Source: Nymphaea colorata (taxonomy: Eukaryota; Streptophyta; Magnoliopsida; Nymphaeales; Nymphaeaceae). Taken from it: a stretch of DNA of 60,000 bases. Positions 46,332 to 59,374 of the stretch are shown here, one piece after another. Numbering within the stretch: position 1 is the first letter of the stretch; each line of letters opens with the position of its first letter. The notes beneath the pieces are model-generated. The model was not told the DNA's origin. It saw only the letters and a program-made list of their open reading frames with translations, and searched no databases. Both the position numbers and the translations under genes were made by a program. The stretch spans positions 23,896,981 to 23,956,980 of the forward strand of contig NC_045147.1 in assembly GCF_008831285.2 (NCBI RefSeq), written 5' to 3'.

Positions 46332-47578
46332 ATGGCGTCGATGTCGATAAAGCCTGGTATTCCTGTCTCATTGCAAGAACTGGATTCCTCCTCGCCGTTG
46401 TTCAAGCAGGGGTCGTCATTGCGGGTTACTGGCAAGTATGTAAAACTTGGATGAATTTTATGATCTTTTTCATGACGGAACATGAATCGTTTGAGCACCA
46501 CTTTGACAAATAATCATGCTTTCAATCGGCGAGTGCCTACAGTAAATGGAACTTCCTTACTCGTTACTACATCGACATTCAGATGCATATGGTTGTTTGT
46601 TTGCCTGAAATATTCATGGAGTCGGTTGCTCATTCATTATGCACTTTGCTTCTTCATCGTTGTTATTTTGTGGTATAAGCTTTATACTTTGTAGTGATAA
46701 ATCAATTAGAATAAGAATCTTCAAAGAGGGTTGCGGCTTAAGCTACGAAAATGGTGTTCAATGCACTCTTTCTCTATATAAGCAATTCATTCTTCATTAG
46801 TCATAAGTGGTCAATAAGTGGTGCTTTCAATTCACAATTAAAAGTTTGTGAATATGAAAATTTATGAAAACGAAATCAAATATGCGACTAAATTTAGGAT
46901 TTTTTTGGTCGCCATGATTAGGCCCGATGTATTTGTGCACTTCTATTCCAAGTGAACCAACTTAATAGAAAAAACTAGTTTTCCTTTTTTTCGAATCCAT
47001 CTCTTCTTTCGTTTTCTGCTGATCACAAGTTCAGGAAGATGCATGATTTGCGGATCGTCTACAGCTTCTGGGTTTAACCTCGTAAAGTTATTTTGATATA
47101 AAGCATGTCTTCTCTTTTTTATATTTTGCGTCAGCTCTCCTAGAATTACAACCTTCTAGTTCCTATGAGATGAAATAGAATGGGAATAAGATTCAATTGT
47201 TTTGGTATTTGTGGGAACATTCAGGCTAAAGGAGTACTCTGTGGAATCCGCAATTGCAGTCATAGTTGACGGAAGTGCTAACTTGAAAGTAGACACACAG
47301 CATCTCAGAGATATCAACTTCACAGTGGGTTCAATTTATCAATTCATTGGCGAGCTGCTAATAGAATCTGATGATAATGTATGTAGTTCTCTACTCCAGT
47401 GTTTACTGTAATTCAAGCCACGAATCCTTAGCTACTTACCGAGTGATTTGTGTTTCAGGTCCTCTTACAGGCAAGGGTTGGACGAATTGTGGATGGCATT
47501 GATCTTAACCTCTACTACCAATCCCTTGAGCTTAGAAAACAATTTATGGCTAATCATATGACCTCGCCTGCTACTTAA
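46332..47578 (+). CDS. TEN1: TEN1, CST telomere-capping complex subunit
   Basis: Exons 46332-46435, 47225-47378 and 47459-47578 join to 378 nt, 125 aa, with GT-AG introns and a Lys codon split AA/G. The protein is a single small OB-fold as in plant TEN1: FKQGSSLRVTGKLKEY, IVDGSANLKVDTQHLRDINF, VGSIYQFIGELLIE and VGRIVDGIDLNLYYQSLELR. TEN1 works with STN1 and CTC1 on single-stranded telomeric DNA and in C-strand fill-in (family knowledge). ATG 46332 matches the usual MAS-type start; the frame is open upstream to about 46236 but that part has no family similarity. A 5' UTR intron with a donor near 45795 is possible. Length is normal for the family and no lesion is seen. Confidence 0.92.
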
Positions 47579-50500
47579 TTTTTATGAAAGTTTTTAACGT
47601 CTTTGGTCTTCAATTAGCTGGGAGATCATTTTGTATCATGTGCACACAGTCTCAAACAAATTGTGAATATCGCAGTTCGTTGATACTCGGTTTCCTTGTT
47701 AAATGCACATGCCATGCATTGGAGATTTTTCATTCATCTCCTATTGCGAGTCTCAGGCATTTGGCATAATTTAGTGGAATGTGATTTCTAAAATTTTTGG
47801 CGCCTGGTGTATTTCCATTATGAAGTAATGTCACCTTCGGGATAAAGAACTAACAACATTTGCATGTGGTGTTCCATTGTAAGTGTCTTGTTTGTTCTTG
47901 TGTCTTGTTCTTTTTATTCATGCAGAGACAAGAAGTCAACTTAGATGAAATGTTTGAAAATCACCATTGAAATTGGAATCGTCTTGAAATTTATTTTCAT
48001 CGATGAATCATATCGATTGCTTGACAGATAAGCTGGTAGTAAGAGGGTGGGGAGTCTATCTCCCAGCTAAGCTTTCGTTGGACCATGTAAGCTGGTAATG
48101 CATGCCAAGTCTTGAAACTTCCACTTTTATGACCCGTCAAGGTTGGGCTTGGTATCCAGCATATTATTAGCACTAGCGTAGATGTCAAACTGATTTTTCT
48201 TCTTCTGTAATAATGAGAAGTTGGGCAAGCGAACTGCTTGCTTAATTTCCTACTTTAAGATCAATCTAACTAGACAAATAGACCTGGCTCAAATTGTCGT
48301 CCTCATCTATCATTGTTTCCGTTTACTCAGATTAGCCATTCGCTGTCGGTTCACGTGTTCCATATTCCGATGTTCGGGCTGGGAATTGGGCTGATCTGAT
48401 GCAGCTCGAATCGTCAAATAGGCTCCGTTCAAAATGCCTGGCTCATTCTTATATTTAATGAGATTAGTATGAATAAGAGCTTTTTGGCCTGGCTCTGTTC
48501 TTATGTGTTATGCGTATGTTTTAATGTCGTAGTATACAAAGAACAATTCCAGTTCCAGAAATCCAACTTTTTCAAAAAATGAGCTGCTCATCTGCAACTG
48601 ATCATAAAACTCGATCTCCGAGTCGGCTCTCTATTCATAAACAGATTAAGGAGAAGGCAACCGCGGTTCATTTTGGTCATTCACCAGCCCTACCTAGTCT
48701 AGACTCTTAGAGAACAGGCCCTCCATGTAAGACAGCCAGACGCCAATATTATGGAGCTCACATGGACATAATGAGGAAACGGCAGAAACTGATTCTTTTG
48801 ATCCACTTGGCCTGTGGAAGGTTCAGCCTTCCGCACGCACTCAGCAACTCAGGCGATCGACAGGCATGAAAGTATTGATGTTCTTATCCATGTCAAAAGA
48901 TCCCATTATCACATGGGATCCTTCTTTCCTGTGGACACAAAATGCTGGTTGCTCTGTAAGGCATTCGGCCGGTTGATTCTTTGCAGATTGCAGGCTTGCT
49001 CATCCTTTACGCATGATAATGACTTTTTCTTTGCCTTTTTGGACCAATATAACAAGGCATGCGCTTATCTTGGCACTGTAGTATCAGGCATATTCAAAGA
49101 GGCATATTCAAAACATTCGCAACTTTTAGGAATCGGGAGATAGTGCAAAAGCTAGGTGTACTAGCTAACAGATTTTTCCTTTTTCTAAAAATCCTCCGCG
49201 GCGTTCATGCTACGATGACCAGTTTAATTTATTGCATTTTAATAGTTCATAATTCATATACTTCCTCAGGATTTTAAAAAAGCTAAAAAATAGTGGACTT
49301 TATTTTGACAACAATTTTTAAATTATGTTTTTGCATTTCTGATTTTACTGATACTGTTGACAACCATCAGCCAAGAACGTCGAGCTAAAGACAGACTGCT
49401 AGAAGAACACCAAAATATCCTTTGGAAAAGTGTCATTTTAAGTACGTAGATGTCTTTCTTCTAAGCTAAATATATATTTGCAAAACTTTAATATATGAAA
49501 TTTTCTCTCCCCAAATTTTTCTGGTATTGGAAAGCCCAATGTGAGGTATCCCTCAAACGTAGCATGACTTCCTCGCCCATGCCGACTAGGAAAGAAGACC
49601 ACCAAACCAAGAACACATGAAATTCCGACATGTTTGAAAACGACAAACGAGCTTTTCGTCTAAAAGAATATGATAATGGCGAGCGGCGATTGCCATCATG
49701 AAGATGGTAATGGTGGTGGTGACGAAGATGCATGGTGGGTGCCACACAGCGGTGATGAGGAGTGATGTTATTGGCGTTGAGTGGAGCACGAGATGCTGAC
49801 TGTGATTCGCAGGCGGACGATATCTTCGAGGCACTTTTGAGTTCAGATCTCCAAAAAAAAGCCATGAAAGAATGTCCTTCGCTGGCTGCCTTCTTTTGAC
49901 AAACCATCGTGTAACTCGTGTTGATCGTCGTCGTGTTCCTTCGTCATGATCAGTATTCCTGCTAGCATCTCTCGATTTCACATTTTAAGCGCACACTTTC
50001 ACTGTACGCTTTTGTGCTTGTGCGTTTGAATTCATGCTGTTGTCTTTTGCAGATTCCCATAAATTCCTGTTCACTGCTAGGACAGAAGATTTGGCCATTG
50101 ATGTAGATTTGGCCTTTAATGTGGAAGTAATACAGTAAGATTTTTGGCGTGGATTGGGTACCACTAAGAGAAGCATAATTAGAGTTTTCGAGCTTGAAAT
50201 GCAAGCATTGACCTACCACCACAGATGTAATCATCATCCCTTAGTTCATGCTTGATTGGCCAAGGTATTTCTAAAGTTACTTTTTGTGCTTAAACCATAC
50301 TTATCCGGAAATTAACCCTCTTCCTTTTTCTAAATTCTGCTGCATCGTTCTGAATTTGCTTCCTGATTTACACTGCTTTTCTGAATCGAATCCCTTTATG
50401 CTAATTGACATTTTTGAAAACTTTTACTTCCCTGCTTCTACTTCACGCCTGAATGTTTTACTGGTCACTGTAGTTTAAACCTTTGTTGATGCTTTATTCC

Positions 50501-53386
50501 CTTGTTGTTACTTATTGATTCAAAAGCAGATTTTGTGTGTCCAACTTGCTGGATACGCAGTTTGTCAGATACCAAATAAATCATGCCTATTATTGGAGCC
50601 TATGAGTTCAACAATTATGCCCACTTTCTCATTGCAATTTCTGAGCTGTTAATTATATATTGGTAACAACCGTCGCAGATTTCGTGCAAGGTTAGTTCTC
50701 GTAACTTATTTTAGCTAGGTGGGGGCCATTCCCTCGGGAAATATCATGAAATCCTTCGGATAGATAGTCAAAGAAATTGTTAAAACAATCTTCGAGGGAA
50801 AAAAAAAAAGATCATGTTTCCATTATACGGCCATGAAAATGTGACCTTAAAGCAAATCGATTGCTTTGTGGACATGATACGTTTAACAGTCGTTTTAGAG
50901 TCTGACGGACGATGTCCTGATCTTTTTTGTACATATGCTGCAGTTTGTGGCTGTGAGGGCAACACATGGAAGGAAATTAGGCTAAAGCAGTTGGCCTCCA
51001 AAATTGTTATTACCACAAAAGACAGTGTATTACAGAAACGTCCCCTTCATGTCACAATTATTCGGTGAGAATTGCTTCATGTCTATGAGTGGGTTTTGAA
51101 AACTATGCATCGAAATGCTGATAAGGACTTCCCTTCCTTTTTAATGCTTCATACCTAAACTGAATGAACTATGCTGTCAGTTTTATATTTAGCAGTGTGA
51201 TCAGCTCATTAATTGGACCATTGGACTGTGTTAACTGCACCAAAACTTTCAGGAGAATATTGGAACGATCTCGATCATTTAAGTAATTCGAAATCGAGCT
51301 GTGATTAAACTAAAAGACTGAAGCTTATATATTATTATTAGGAGCAGGTCGCCTCTCTCTCCCTCTCTCTCCCACACGCATACAGAAACACACACAGTGA
51401 GCAGCCCCTGCCCCACCCTTCCCAGTATGCCTTCTGGAGTGAAGAAATGATTTCTTAATTTTGCAATTCACAATAGCAAATGTTTAGTTACTGTTGAGTA
51501 GAAATGGTTGGATGGTTAGGTTAAACGATTAGACATGAGGGACATCAAAGTTTGAATTCGCAGCACCACAGCATGATTAGGACGCACTAACTGGAACTGA
51601 AAGATCTGGACTTTGAAGACATACAGGAGAATATCACCGACTAGGGGCCACCTTCTAACAATAAATTCGACGAATTTTTCCGTACAGAAACAAGTTTTGT
51701 TGACCAAAATGTAAGAATACCAGGTCAAACTTTCAAGCCAGACGCTCCGTGACATGCACTGAACATAGTAATTTTCCATCAATGAAAGAGAAAAGAAAGG
51801 AAGAGACGTCTACTATCAATACTTCATCGAGCTTGAATGAGTTTTTTACAGGAGGTGAGTTAATGGGTAACAGAAAAATCTCGGCCTGGTATAAGAATGG
51901 GATGCTTACTTTCGAAATTATGGTGAACAGCTAGACTTCTAATACATAATTTACTAAAGAAATGCAGTTTTACAAGCAGAATCAGTCACAGTCATGAACT
52001 CAGGCGGATGTCAGTATTCGTTCGGCAGCACTTGAAGCATGACCAAGTTTGTGAACATAAACAATTCTTTTAGGACAACAAATACCTACTACCAGTCTAC
52101 AATTCATAAACTCGAACTAGTGCTTTGGTTATGCCCCATATCTTGGCCATGGCTTTCTGACTTTACTGATCTACGTTTATCACTGACGGTTACAGTTTTA
52201 GTAGTTTACAAGTGATCATTTGAGTATTTGTTGACATTTTCTGTGGTCGGCGACCCTATGCATGTCTATAGCTTGAGTTTGAGGTGGGTTCCGACCCTCC
52301 TCTACTCGACGCTTTAAATGCCTGTGACCAACTCATCACGTCTGCTGCTTCTTGATAGATACATCAGTTAAAGTGCCGAAGGTCCTTGATTAAATCTTTA
52401 CATTAAATACTGTTTCTTTCGTTCCCTTTCTTTTCTTTATCATATCTTGCTACGTCATATGTACTATAATACAGTTCGACTTATGTAGGCAAGACGAAAA
52501 GTAGCACCGAACAGTCCCTTGTTTGATTTTCATAGTTCTTATCCTAAAAGGACATTCAGAAAAAAAAAAAGAAAAACAAAGGTTGCAGAGGAATTGTGGC
52601 TGAGAACAATGAATTGGCAACTCTTACTAGTTCGCCAAAATCCTCTTTCTTTCAGTTTTGATGACTCGGAACGCATTCAAAGATTCAGACTACTTAACAC
52701 CCCATAATGTTGTTTTCAAAATGAAGTGAATAACCTTCTGTCGTCCAGGTTATTTATAGAAATCGTGCTTTTGTCTTGTCACCTAAACATACAAATTAAG
52801 TTTTAAAAACTAGTTAAAAACCGGGTTGTCATAAAACTTGGTCGTTATAAAATGTCATTTTTTAAGCGTCATCCCAATTGGTATTGGGGGAGATGGAAAA
52901 TGGGGGAAAGGTGAAGGATTTCAAGTCTTTCCCTTGTTCTACTCGAAATGAGAAGTTTTTGCCGACCATGGTAATGAAGACACCTCATTTTTCTAAAATT
53001 ATGTTAGGTAGATTAATATTTGTTTTAAAGTCAAAGGAAAACTTCCACCATGGTACGCCACGCATTAATTTGATTCAAAGCATATTCTCACTAAATAAAC
53101 CATGTCAAGCATATTGCATGCTTGAATTTGACAAAGAACACGTTATATTTTTTATTAAATAAAAATAATTTATGATTCGGGTACACAATATAGCTACCAA
53201 AAAGATCTTTTTCCATAAATTTTGACGCATTTGAACACATCTATATTATTTTCTTATAATCTACAATAGCCGAGAGGTTGTTTATTTCTTCCCCCTTGGG
53301 GCACTTCAGTAAAAAGCATCCTCAGCCGAGCACGCGTACGTAAATTGTTAAGTTTCAAAGAGTGCGAGAGAGAGAGAAACGGTCAT
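47579..53386. other. Intergenic region between TEN1 and PP2C
   Basis: About 5.8 kb, AT-rich. A CT/CA-rich tract lies around 51350-51395 and A runs near 50800 and 52560. Open frames on both strands are short, without motifs or splice partners. No gene, RNA or intact transposon was recognised. Confidence 0.6.
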
Positions 53387-53590
53387 ATGGCGGAAGAAGA
53401 CTCTGAAGGTGACGTGCATAAAAGGGACGTTCCTCCACTTCTTCTCTACTCGTTCAATTCCAATGAACATCAAATTGTCCGCGTCCGGAAGAGCCAATCT
53501 GAAGAGCTTCTCTCCTTGCGATATCTCCCTCAATTGCTCACACCAAAATCACCATGTTCCTCCTTTTCCTGTATGAAGCAAAACATGTGA
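53387..53590 (+). CDS. Possible upstream ORF of the PP2C leader (67 aa)
   Basis: ATG 53387 opens a frame that begins MAEEDSEGDVHKRDVPPLLL and ends at 53590, 110 bp before the PP2C start and just after a GA-rich tract typical of plant leaders. If transcription begins upstream, this would be an uORF that lowers PP2C translation. No homology is recognised and the transcription start is unknown, so it may be meaningless. Confidence 0.25.
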   Translation: MAEEDSEGDVHKRDVPPLLLYSFNSNEHQIVRVRKSQSEELLSLRYLPQLLTPKSPCSSFSCMKQNM

Positions 53591-53699
53591 GATCGAGAAG
53601 AGTCGGAATGTTGGTATTTCAGATGCAGAGGAACCACCCACTCTAGCGAAGTTTTTGTAGTGACGGTGAAGACGGTAGCGTGGCTTGTGGTTTTCGGGT

Positions 53700-56600
53700 A
53701 TGACGTGCCTCCCCTTCTCGTGCAGCACGAGAGCCTCTTCCGTGGGCACGAGAAAAGGGAGGAAGGATGACGGGAGAGAAGCCGCCGATGAGTTAGCGAA
53801 AGAAGCAAAGAAGAACCACCAGTTGGTGAAGAGTAATCGTGATATCCTTGCTACTGGGTCGAATGGAATTGCTTCCTTTTTTTCTCAGAGGGGGAAGAAG
53901 GGAATTAATCAGGATTGCTTTGTTGTGTGGGAGGTATTCCCTTTTGTTTTACTTCATTAGTTTTGTTTGAAACTTTGACGTTTCTTTCTGCTGCAATACG
54001 AAAGTGGCTGTTCCCGAAGGTCAGTTTTCATTAGTTTGAGGATGCCAATGGAAGAATATAAGAGTTTGGCGTACGTCTGCACTCTTGGTAGCTAAGCAAC
54101 CTAGCAGTTTGGTGATAGCATCGTTTGTTCCCTATCATAAATATCGCTAGTAATCTCTGTTTAGTAGAATTACGTGAACTTTGTTGCCAAAATGGATCCC
54201 TTACACTTTTCATGGCACATCCACGTCAACGCCATTCTTTCTTCGAGTCCATGTTTCATTTAATGCTTGCATTAGCATGCTGATCGTCAGTATCTGTGGT
54301 TATATTTTATTAAATGCTAGGGTTCATACCTAGTTACAGGTTTTTGATGCTGTATGACCATGGCCATCATGATCTTCAGATTTCTTACAAGAGAATTTAT
54401 TCAACTTATTTATCAGGGTAAACATTGGTTGATATATAGAGTTAGTTTATTGTTACCATCATTGCGATCGGCCTTGTCATGATCTCTTTTTTTGGATTTG
54501 CAAAGCACCTTTTCTCGGTTATTGAACCAGTGTTATTACTACGACGGTATGTCTATTGTCATGGATACTATCTTTACGTTCAGTAAACCTGCAGGAACCC
54601 ATGGAATATCATGATGGATATCACTGTCTTAAATCCTAGTGTTGGGCAGCTGCTTAGCTGTTGCAACAAACAAGATCACCACTGCAAACAGTCAACTTCA
54701 TTTTTTTCATCTTCATGGGCACACGCCACTTTATTCCTTGTTTCTGGACCTTACCGGCGCTAGGGTCTTTATTTATCTCAGTGCCTGCTCTGCTTGTTTT
54801 CGCAGTTCTCATGTTTTTGGGACCATTGACAATTTGGGTTATTTTCTTCTTTTGCTATTTTAATCACCATTATGTTGTATGTAAGTATCCAATTGATCAT
54901 GCTAGAAGGTAAAAAGGCTTCAACTCCTCCTCCATTCATCGACTGCTTAACATTTATTTTTTTTAGGCACTGTCATTGATCATCAGTACATCCTAATCTT
55001 GTTTTATCTCTAAGATGATTCCACTTGCTTGATGGATAGGGATTTGGGTTTCAAGAAGACATGACGTTCTGTGGTATGTTTGATGGGCACGGTCCATGGG
55101 GGCATTATGTGTCAAAGCGAGTTAGAGACTTGCTTCCATCTGCTTTGCTTTGCCAGTGGCAGAAAGATCTTGCTTTGGCTGCTGTTGATTCAGGCATGGA
55201 CTGTGAATGCTCCCAAAGCAATATCACTTTTGATGTATGGAAGCAGTGCTATTCGAGAACTTGTGCTCTTGTCGACAAGGAACTCGACCGGCATCAAGGC
55301 TTCTATAGCTTTTCTAGTGGAACAACTTCCTTGGCCGTTATCAAGCAGGTAAGGAGGACTCACATTGCCTTTCTGGTTGCTACTGTCATCTGAATATGAC
55401 CTGACGTGCTGAAATAGTTGTGTCTGTTCATCATACTGTAACTTTAATTGTATAACGTGAACACTAGTTGTTATAACAAGGTCTGCAATCGTGAGTTGCT
55501 GCATCTCTGGTGGAACACAAATTGATTTTTCTGCGATAGGAGATAAATTATTTTTGAATAGATTTATATGCATTTCAACAAACAGATGGCTTGTCTTATG
55601 ACCATCAATTGAAAGCTTCAGTATCAGAAATCTGGCTTCTGCATTAACTGGACAATTGTCTACTTCATAAACATGTTTGTTGACAGAGTGTTGGAGTAGT
55701 TAACTTTACACGTCACAATACAATGAAGTTTAAATGGCGAAGAATTGTAGAAAACTTGCCTTTACAGTTAGATATATACTTTTAAAATTCTACAAGAGGA
55801 TTTATGACTTAGGACTCCATTCATGTGGAAGATTTGCGCAGTGTTGCTTGGTGGTTTATTAGAAGGCTGGAGGCAGGCATGTAAATGACGCTTGGCATAT
55901 CTTATCAACCTATTTCAGAGCCGATTTTTCAGCTCTATTGAATTTTAACTGCATATCTCTTTTGACTGTTGGATTACACTAATAGGAAATTTGACAATGT
56001 CTTTGTTAATTGGTCTTCGGGATTATGATGTTCTCTTCCAGTTCATCCACCAGAAATTTGTCTATAACATGCTTGTGTTTTTTAAAGCTTTAAGTGCAAA
56101 GGTTTTCTCTTTTTCCTTTTTCATGCTCTTCAATTTCAACTTTATTAACTTGTCAAAACTCAAATGCCTCTTCATTGGTCTAATGATGGGAGAAACCTTT
56201 TTCTCTAAGATGGCATTTACTGGGCTCAATTTTTTAGTTGAGAAGTCCAAGGTAACAAGCTGTAACACTCAATTTGGACCAGATAATAGACTTTGTTTTG
56301 TGGCCTGCTATGCTTGTATTGGTCTGCCATCTTTGTTCCTTAACTGAAGCATTATAGAATAATCGAAAGTAGAAGATAGGAATGTGTGTGAGAATGGAAG
56401 AATATAATAAAAATTTTATCCATGTTTTGGGATATGGTTCTTAGGCATAAATGTCATTTTTCATTTAACATCTATCATTTTCAGTAACAGTGAATTTTAG
56501 CTGATTAGTTCACATTCTGGTATATTAGTCACCTGTTTCTTAGCAGTAACTTTATTGACCTCTTATCTTTTGCCTTTTTGAAGGTAACTTTGCCTTTCAC

Positions 56601-59374
56601 TTACTGTTTTACGATCATGTCGACTCCTAATCAAGGAGGAATGTCTAGACATACACTTGACACCTTTGAAGTTTATAACTTCCAGGCATCAGGATAGATT
56701 GGAAGGTTGAAATTTTCATTTTGCATTTGTGGAATCTGGCACCATCCTTATTATCTATGGATGCCCCAACCCCAAATGCCCCTTGCCCCCATTGTATTGG
56801 TGTTTCAAGTAAGGAACCTAGTCCTGATAGGTAGTTGGTCTCTCTGTTCAATGCAAATGATTTTTCTTTTCTCCATTGAATACTAACTAGATGGACTAAA
56901 CAAAAACTTCGTGTCTAGGAAACCCATGCAATTCTATAGGAAATTAGAACATTGAAGTGAATGTGACTTATAAATAGTAAGATGAGATGCTGCTCTTTGG
57001 TGGGTGGAAGCTCCATCCGCCTAATTAGTGGCTTTCTACCAAAATGCAACAATGGAGTCTCCTGAGAATATGTTACCTTTCCAAGTTCTTAGCCTATATG
57101 AGAGGTGTTTATGTTCCTTTCAGAAAGTTCACTTTTCCTCTTCATTCTGCTTACCTTCAAGTTTCCACCACTAGGGTTTTGTGATAGCCCTTTAGCATGT
57201 TCAGTGACTCAGTTACAGCAAATCATAATATCCTTGCAGGAGCCCACTGTGATGCATATATTTACTGGTTCACAATTTCCTTCTCTTTGATCTATTGTGC
57301 AAGACTGTGCACCTTTTTGATATGATTATTGACCATTTAATGGCTCTCATTTCCATCCTTTCTTAGGGTGATATGATTGTACTAGCGAATGTGGGTGATT
57401 CTCGTGCTGTTCTAGGCAGAACTTCAGAAGATGGCAGCATAGTGGCAGTTCAAATGACTGTTGACTGTAAGCCAAATGAACCACGTGAGTCATATGTTTC
57501 TAAACAAAAATGAGTATGGACAAATTTATCTTCCAAACCTCGCACACTGGCACTTTCAATGAACTGAAAACTGAAAAGGCTGGTTGGATCAGACATGCAG
57601 TCCTATCCAACTGTTTTCGTGGATACTGATTTTCATCTTTCAGATGTGATCTTTCTAGCCCTTATTGAGTAATAAAATTGAGAACCATGAACTTTAATGT
57701 CTAGGCATTGTTATAAATATCGATATTGGCACCATATTGATTTGCTTGCTGATATGGTGTATTGCCTGAATCATTGTATATCGGCCTGTGTTGCTCTATT
57801 TCTTTATTTTTGAATTTAAAGACAAAGTTATATGCTTTAAATATATTTTAAAATGAAAAAAATAAAAATGTATAAACCCGTTTTAGCCCTGCATGATGTT
57901 GGCAAGGGGATGATGTAATATGTATCAGCTGATATACAGTGACGTTTGTAACACTGGTCTAACATTTTCCATAGAGTATATCCACGAACCTAGACCAAAA
58001 TGAGTATGGACAGATTCATGTTCTAAACCTGTCTCTTTCTAGAAACTGAAAAAGCTGGACTGGTGCAATGCAGAAAAGCAATCTCAGTCTTAACTACATT
58101 ACATTTGTATCATTTTTCATCTCTTAAATGTGTTTTTCTGGGCTTTGATTGAGTGATAAAATTGAGAACCATAGATCTTTAAGTTGTCTAGCCTTTAAGA
58201 TATCACAGACAGTGGATATGTCTGTCAGGAGTATGCTGTGCTTCATCCTTGGCTTGTAGCGGTCAATGTCAGGTCCGGCATTCCTTTTGTGCTAAAGATG
58301 CTAAACGATTAGAGCAGAAAACCAATTTTCAGTTTAATACATTCTGAATATAACTGCTCATTGCCAAAAAGTCATGGAACTCATTGACAATCAATATGGC
58401 TGAAGATTGTGTCTTGTGTATTATTTTAGTATTTCAACGCCTTAACTTTTTTTTTATGGATTTCAGAGGAAGCGGAGAGGATAAGGCAATCCAGAGGGGA
58501 AGTATTCTGTTTACCTGATGAACCAGGTATTTACAGGATATGGTCCCCAACCCATGAAGCACCTGGCTTGTCGACATCTAGAGCCTTTGGTGACTACTGT
58601 CTTAAAGAGTATGGAATTACTTCTGCCCCAGAAGTGACACAGTGGCATATTACAGAAAGAGATAAGTTTATTGTGCTAGCTACCGATGGGGTATGTACAC
58701 TTGATACCTGTACCTGTTTTTAATCGTCCGATTTTACCTTGCACTTTTGTGGAGCAGTGGTCCCCTATTTTCTCAATGAATATATATCTACTTTGACATG
58801 TCATACTTCACAAGACGCTCATGCATAAACTTTTTGCATTACCAGTGAACACGATGCATGAGCACTTCTGATTTCTATAAAACTGTCTTCTTCTCGATTT
58901 TCACTTGGTTGATATATCAGAGGTTTTTCATCCAGGCATCTTTCTTTAGCATAATGTTTTGGGAGTTCCAGTTTGAGATTTTATTTTTTCTCTTTTCCAT
59001 TATTTTTCCTTGTTGTCGTCTCTTCTGGTTATTGTCGTTGTTGTCATTAGTGAAGTTACCTGTCATTTGGTTTCACAAAACAAATACAAATTTGCTCTGG
59101 TGGTTAAATTCAGGTATGGGATGTGCTCTCAAACCAGGAAGCAGTGGAAATTGTTTCTTCAGCAGAACAGAAGGAAACATCAGCAAAAATATTGGCGGAA
59201 AGTGCAGTTAATGCATGGAAGCGCAGGAGACCAGGGTTGTGCGCTGATGATTGTTCAGCCATATGCTTGTTCTTTCAGTCATCATCCCCGCGAAGACAAA
59301 ACAATCTGGTGGATGGTGGAACGAAGAACAAGGGAATAGTGAGTCCTGGTGGGTTGGTTGCCTTTGGCCGCTAG
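53700..59374 (+). CDS. Protein phosphatase 2C, clade E / EGR-like
   Basis: A Mg/Mn-dependent Ser/Thr phosphatase; plant clade E EGR-type members restrain growth under water deficit (family knowledge). Exons: 53700-53933, 55040-55348, 57367-57484, 58467-58690 and 59114-59374, 1,146 nt, 381 aa, all GT-AG, with a Gln codon split C/AG between exons 3 and 4. Motifs: GREAADELAKEAKKN, NQD with D72, FDGHGPWG with D93, GDSRAV, SRAFGDYCLKEYG, ATDGVWD with D294, and ADD with D340/D341, so the metal-binding acids are present. ATG 53700 is the first ATG after an in-frame TAG at 53676-53678. The N-terminus MTCLPFSC lacks the MG start expected for N-myristoylated relatives; a missed upstream exon is possible. 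AATAAA lies at 59433. Confidence 0.94.
55349..57366 (+). other. PP2C intron 2
   Basis: 2.0 kb of AT-rich sequence without a recognisable feature. Confidence 0.75.
57485..58466 (+). other. PP2C intron 3, with a degenerate TATCGATA-rich repeat
   Basis: Around 57705-57960 the ends CATTGTTATAAATATCGATA and, in reverse complement, AGTGTTACAAACGTCACTG are loosely inverted and enclose AT-rich DNA with GATAT words. It resembles the GATAC-rich repeat of PLD zeta intron 4 and may be an old nonautonomous DNA element. The sequence AAAATGAGTATGGACA also occurs twice (about 57509 and 57999), with similar text after each copy, so part of the intron was duplicated. Confidence 0.4.

Noticed and set aside
46226-46501. 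Minus-strand frame over TEN1 exon 1
   Set aside because: Shadow of the + strand exon, which has clear protein conservation and correct splice sites.
49488-50237. Overlapping minus-strand frames of 63-139 residues
   Set aside because: Several frames overlap on one strand without motifs, splice sites or conserved composition.
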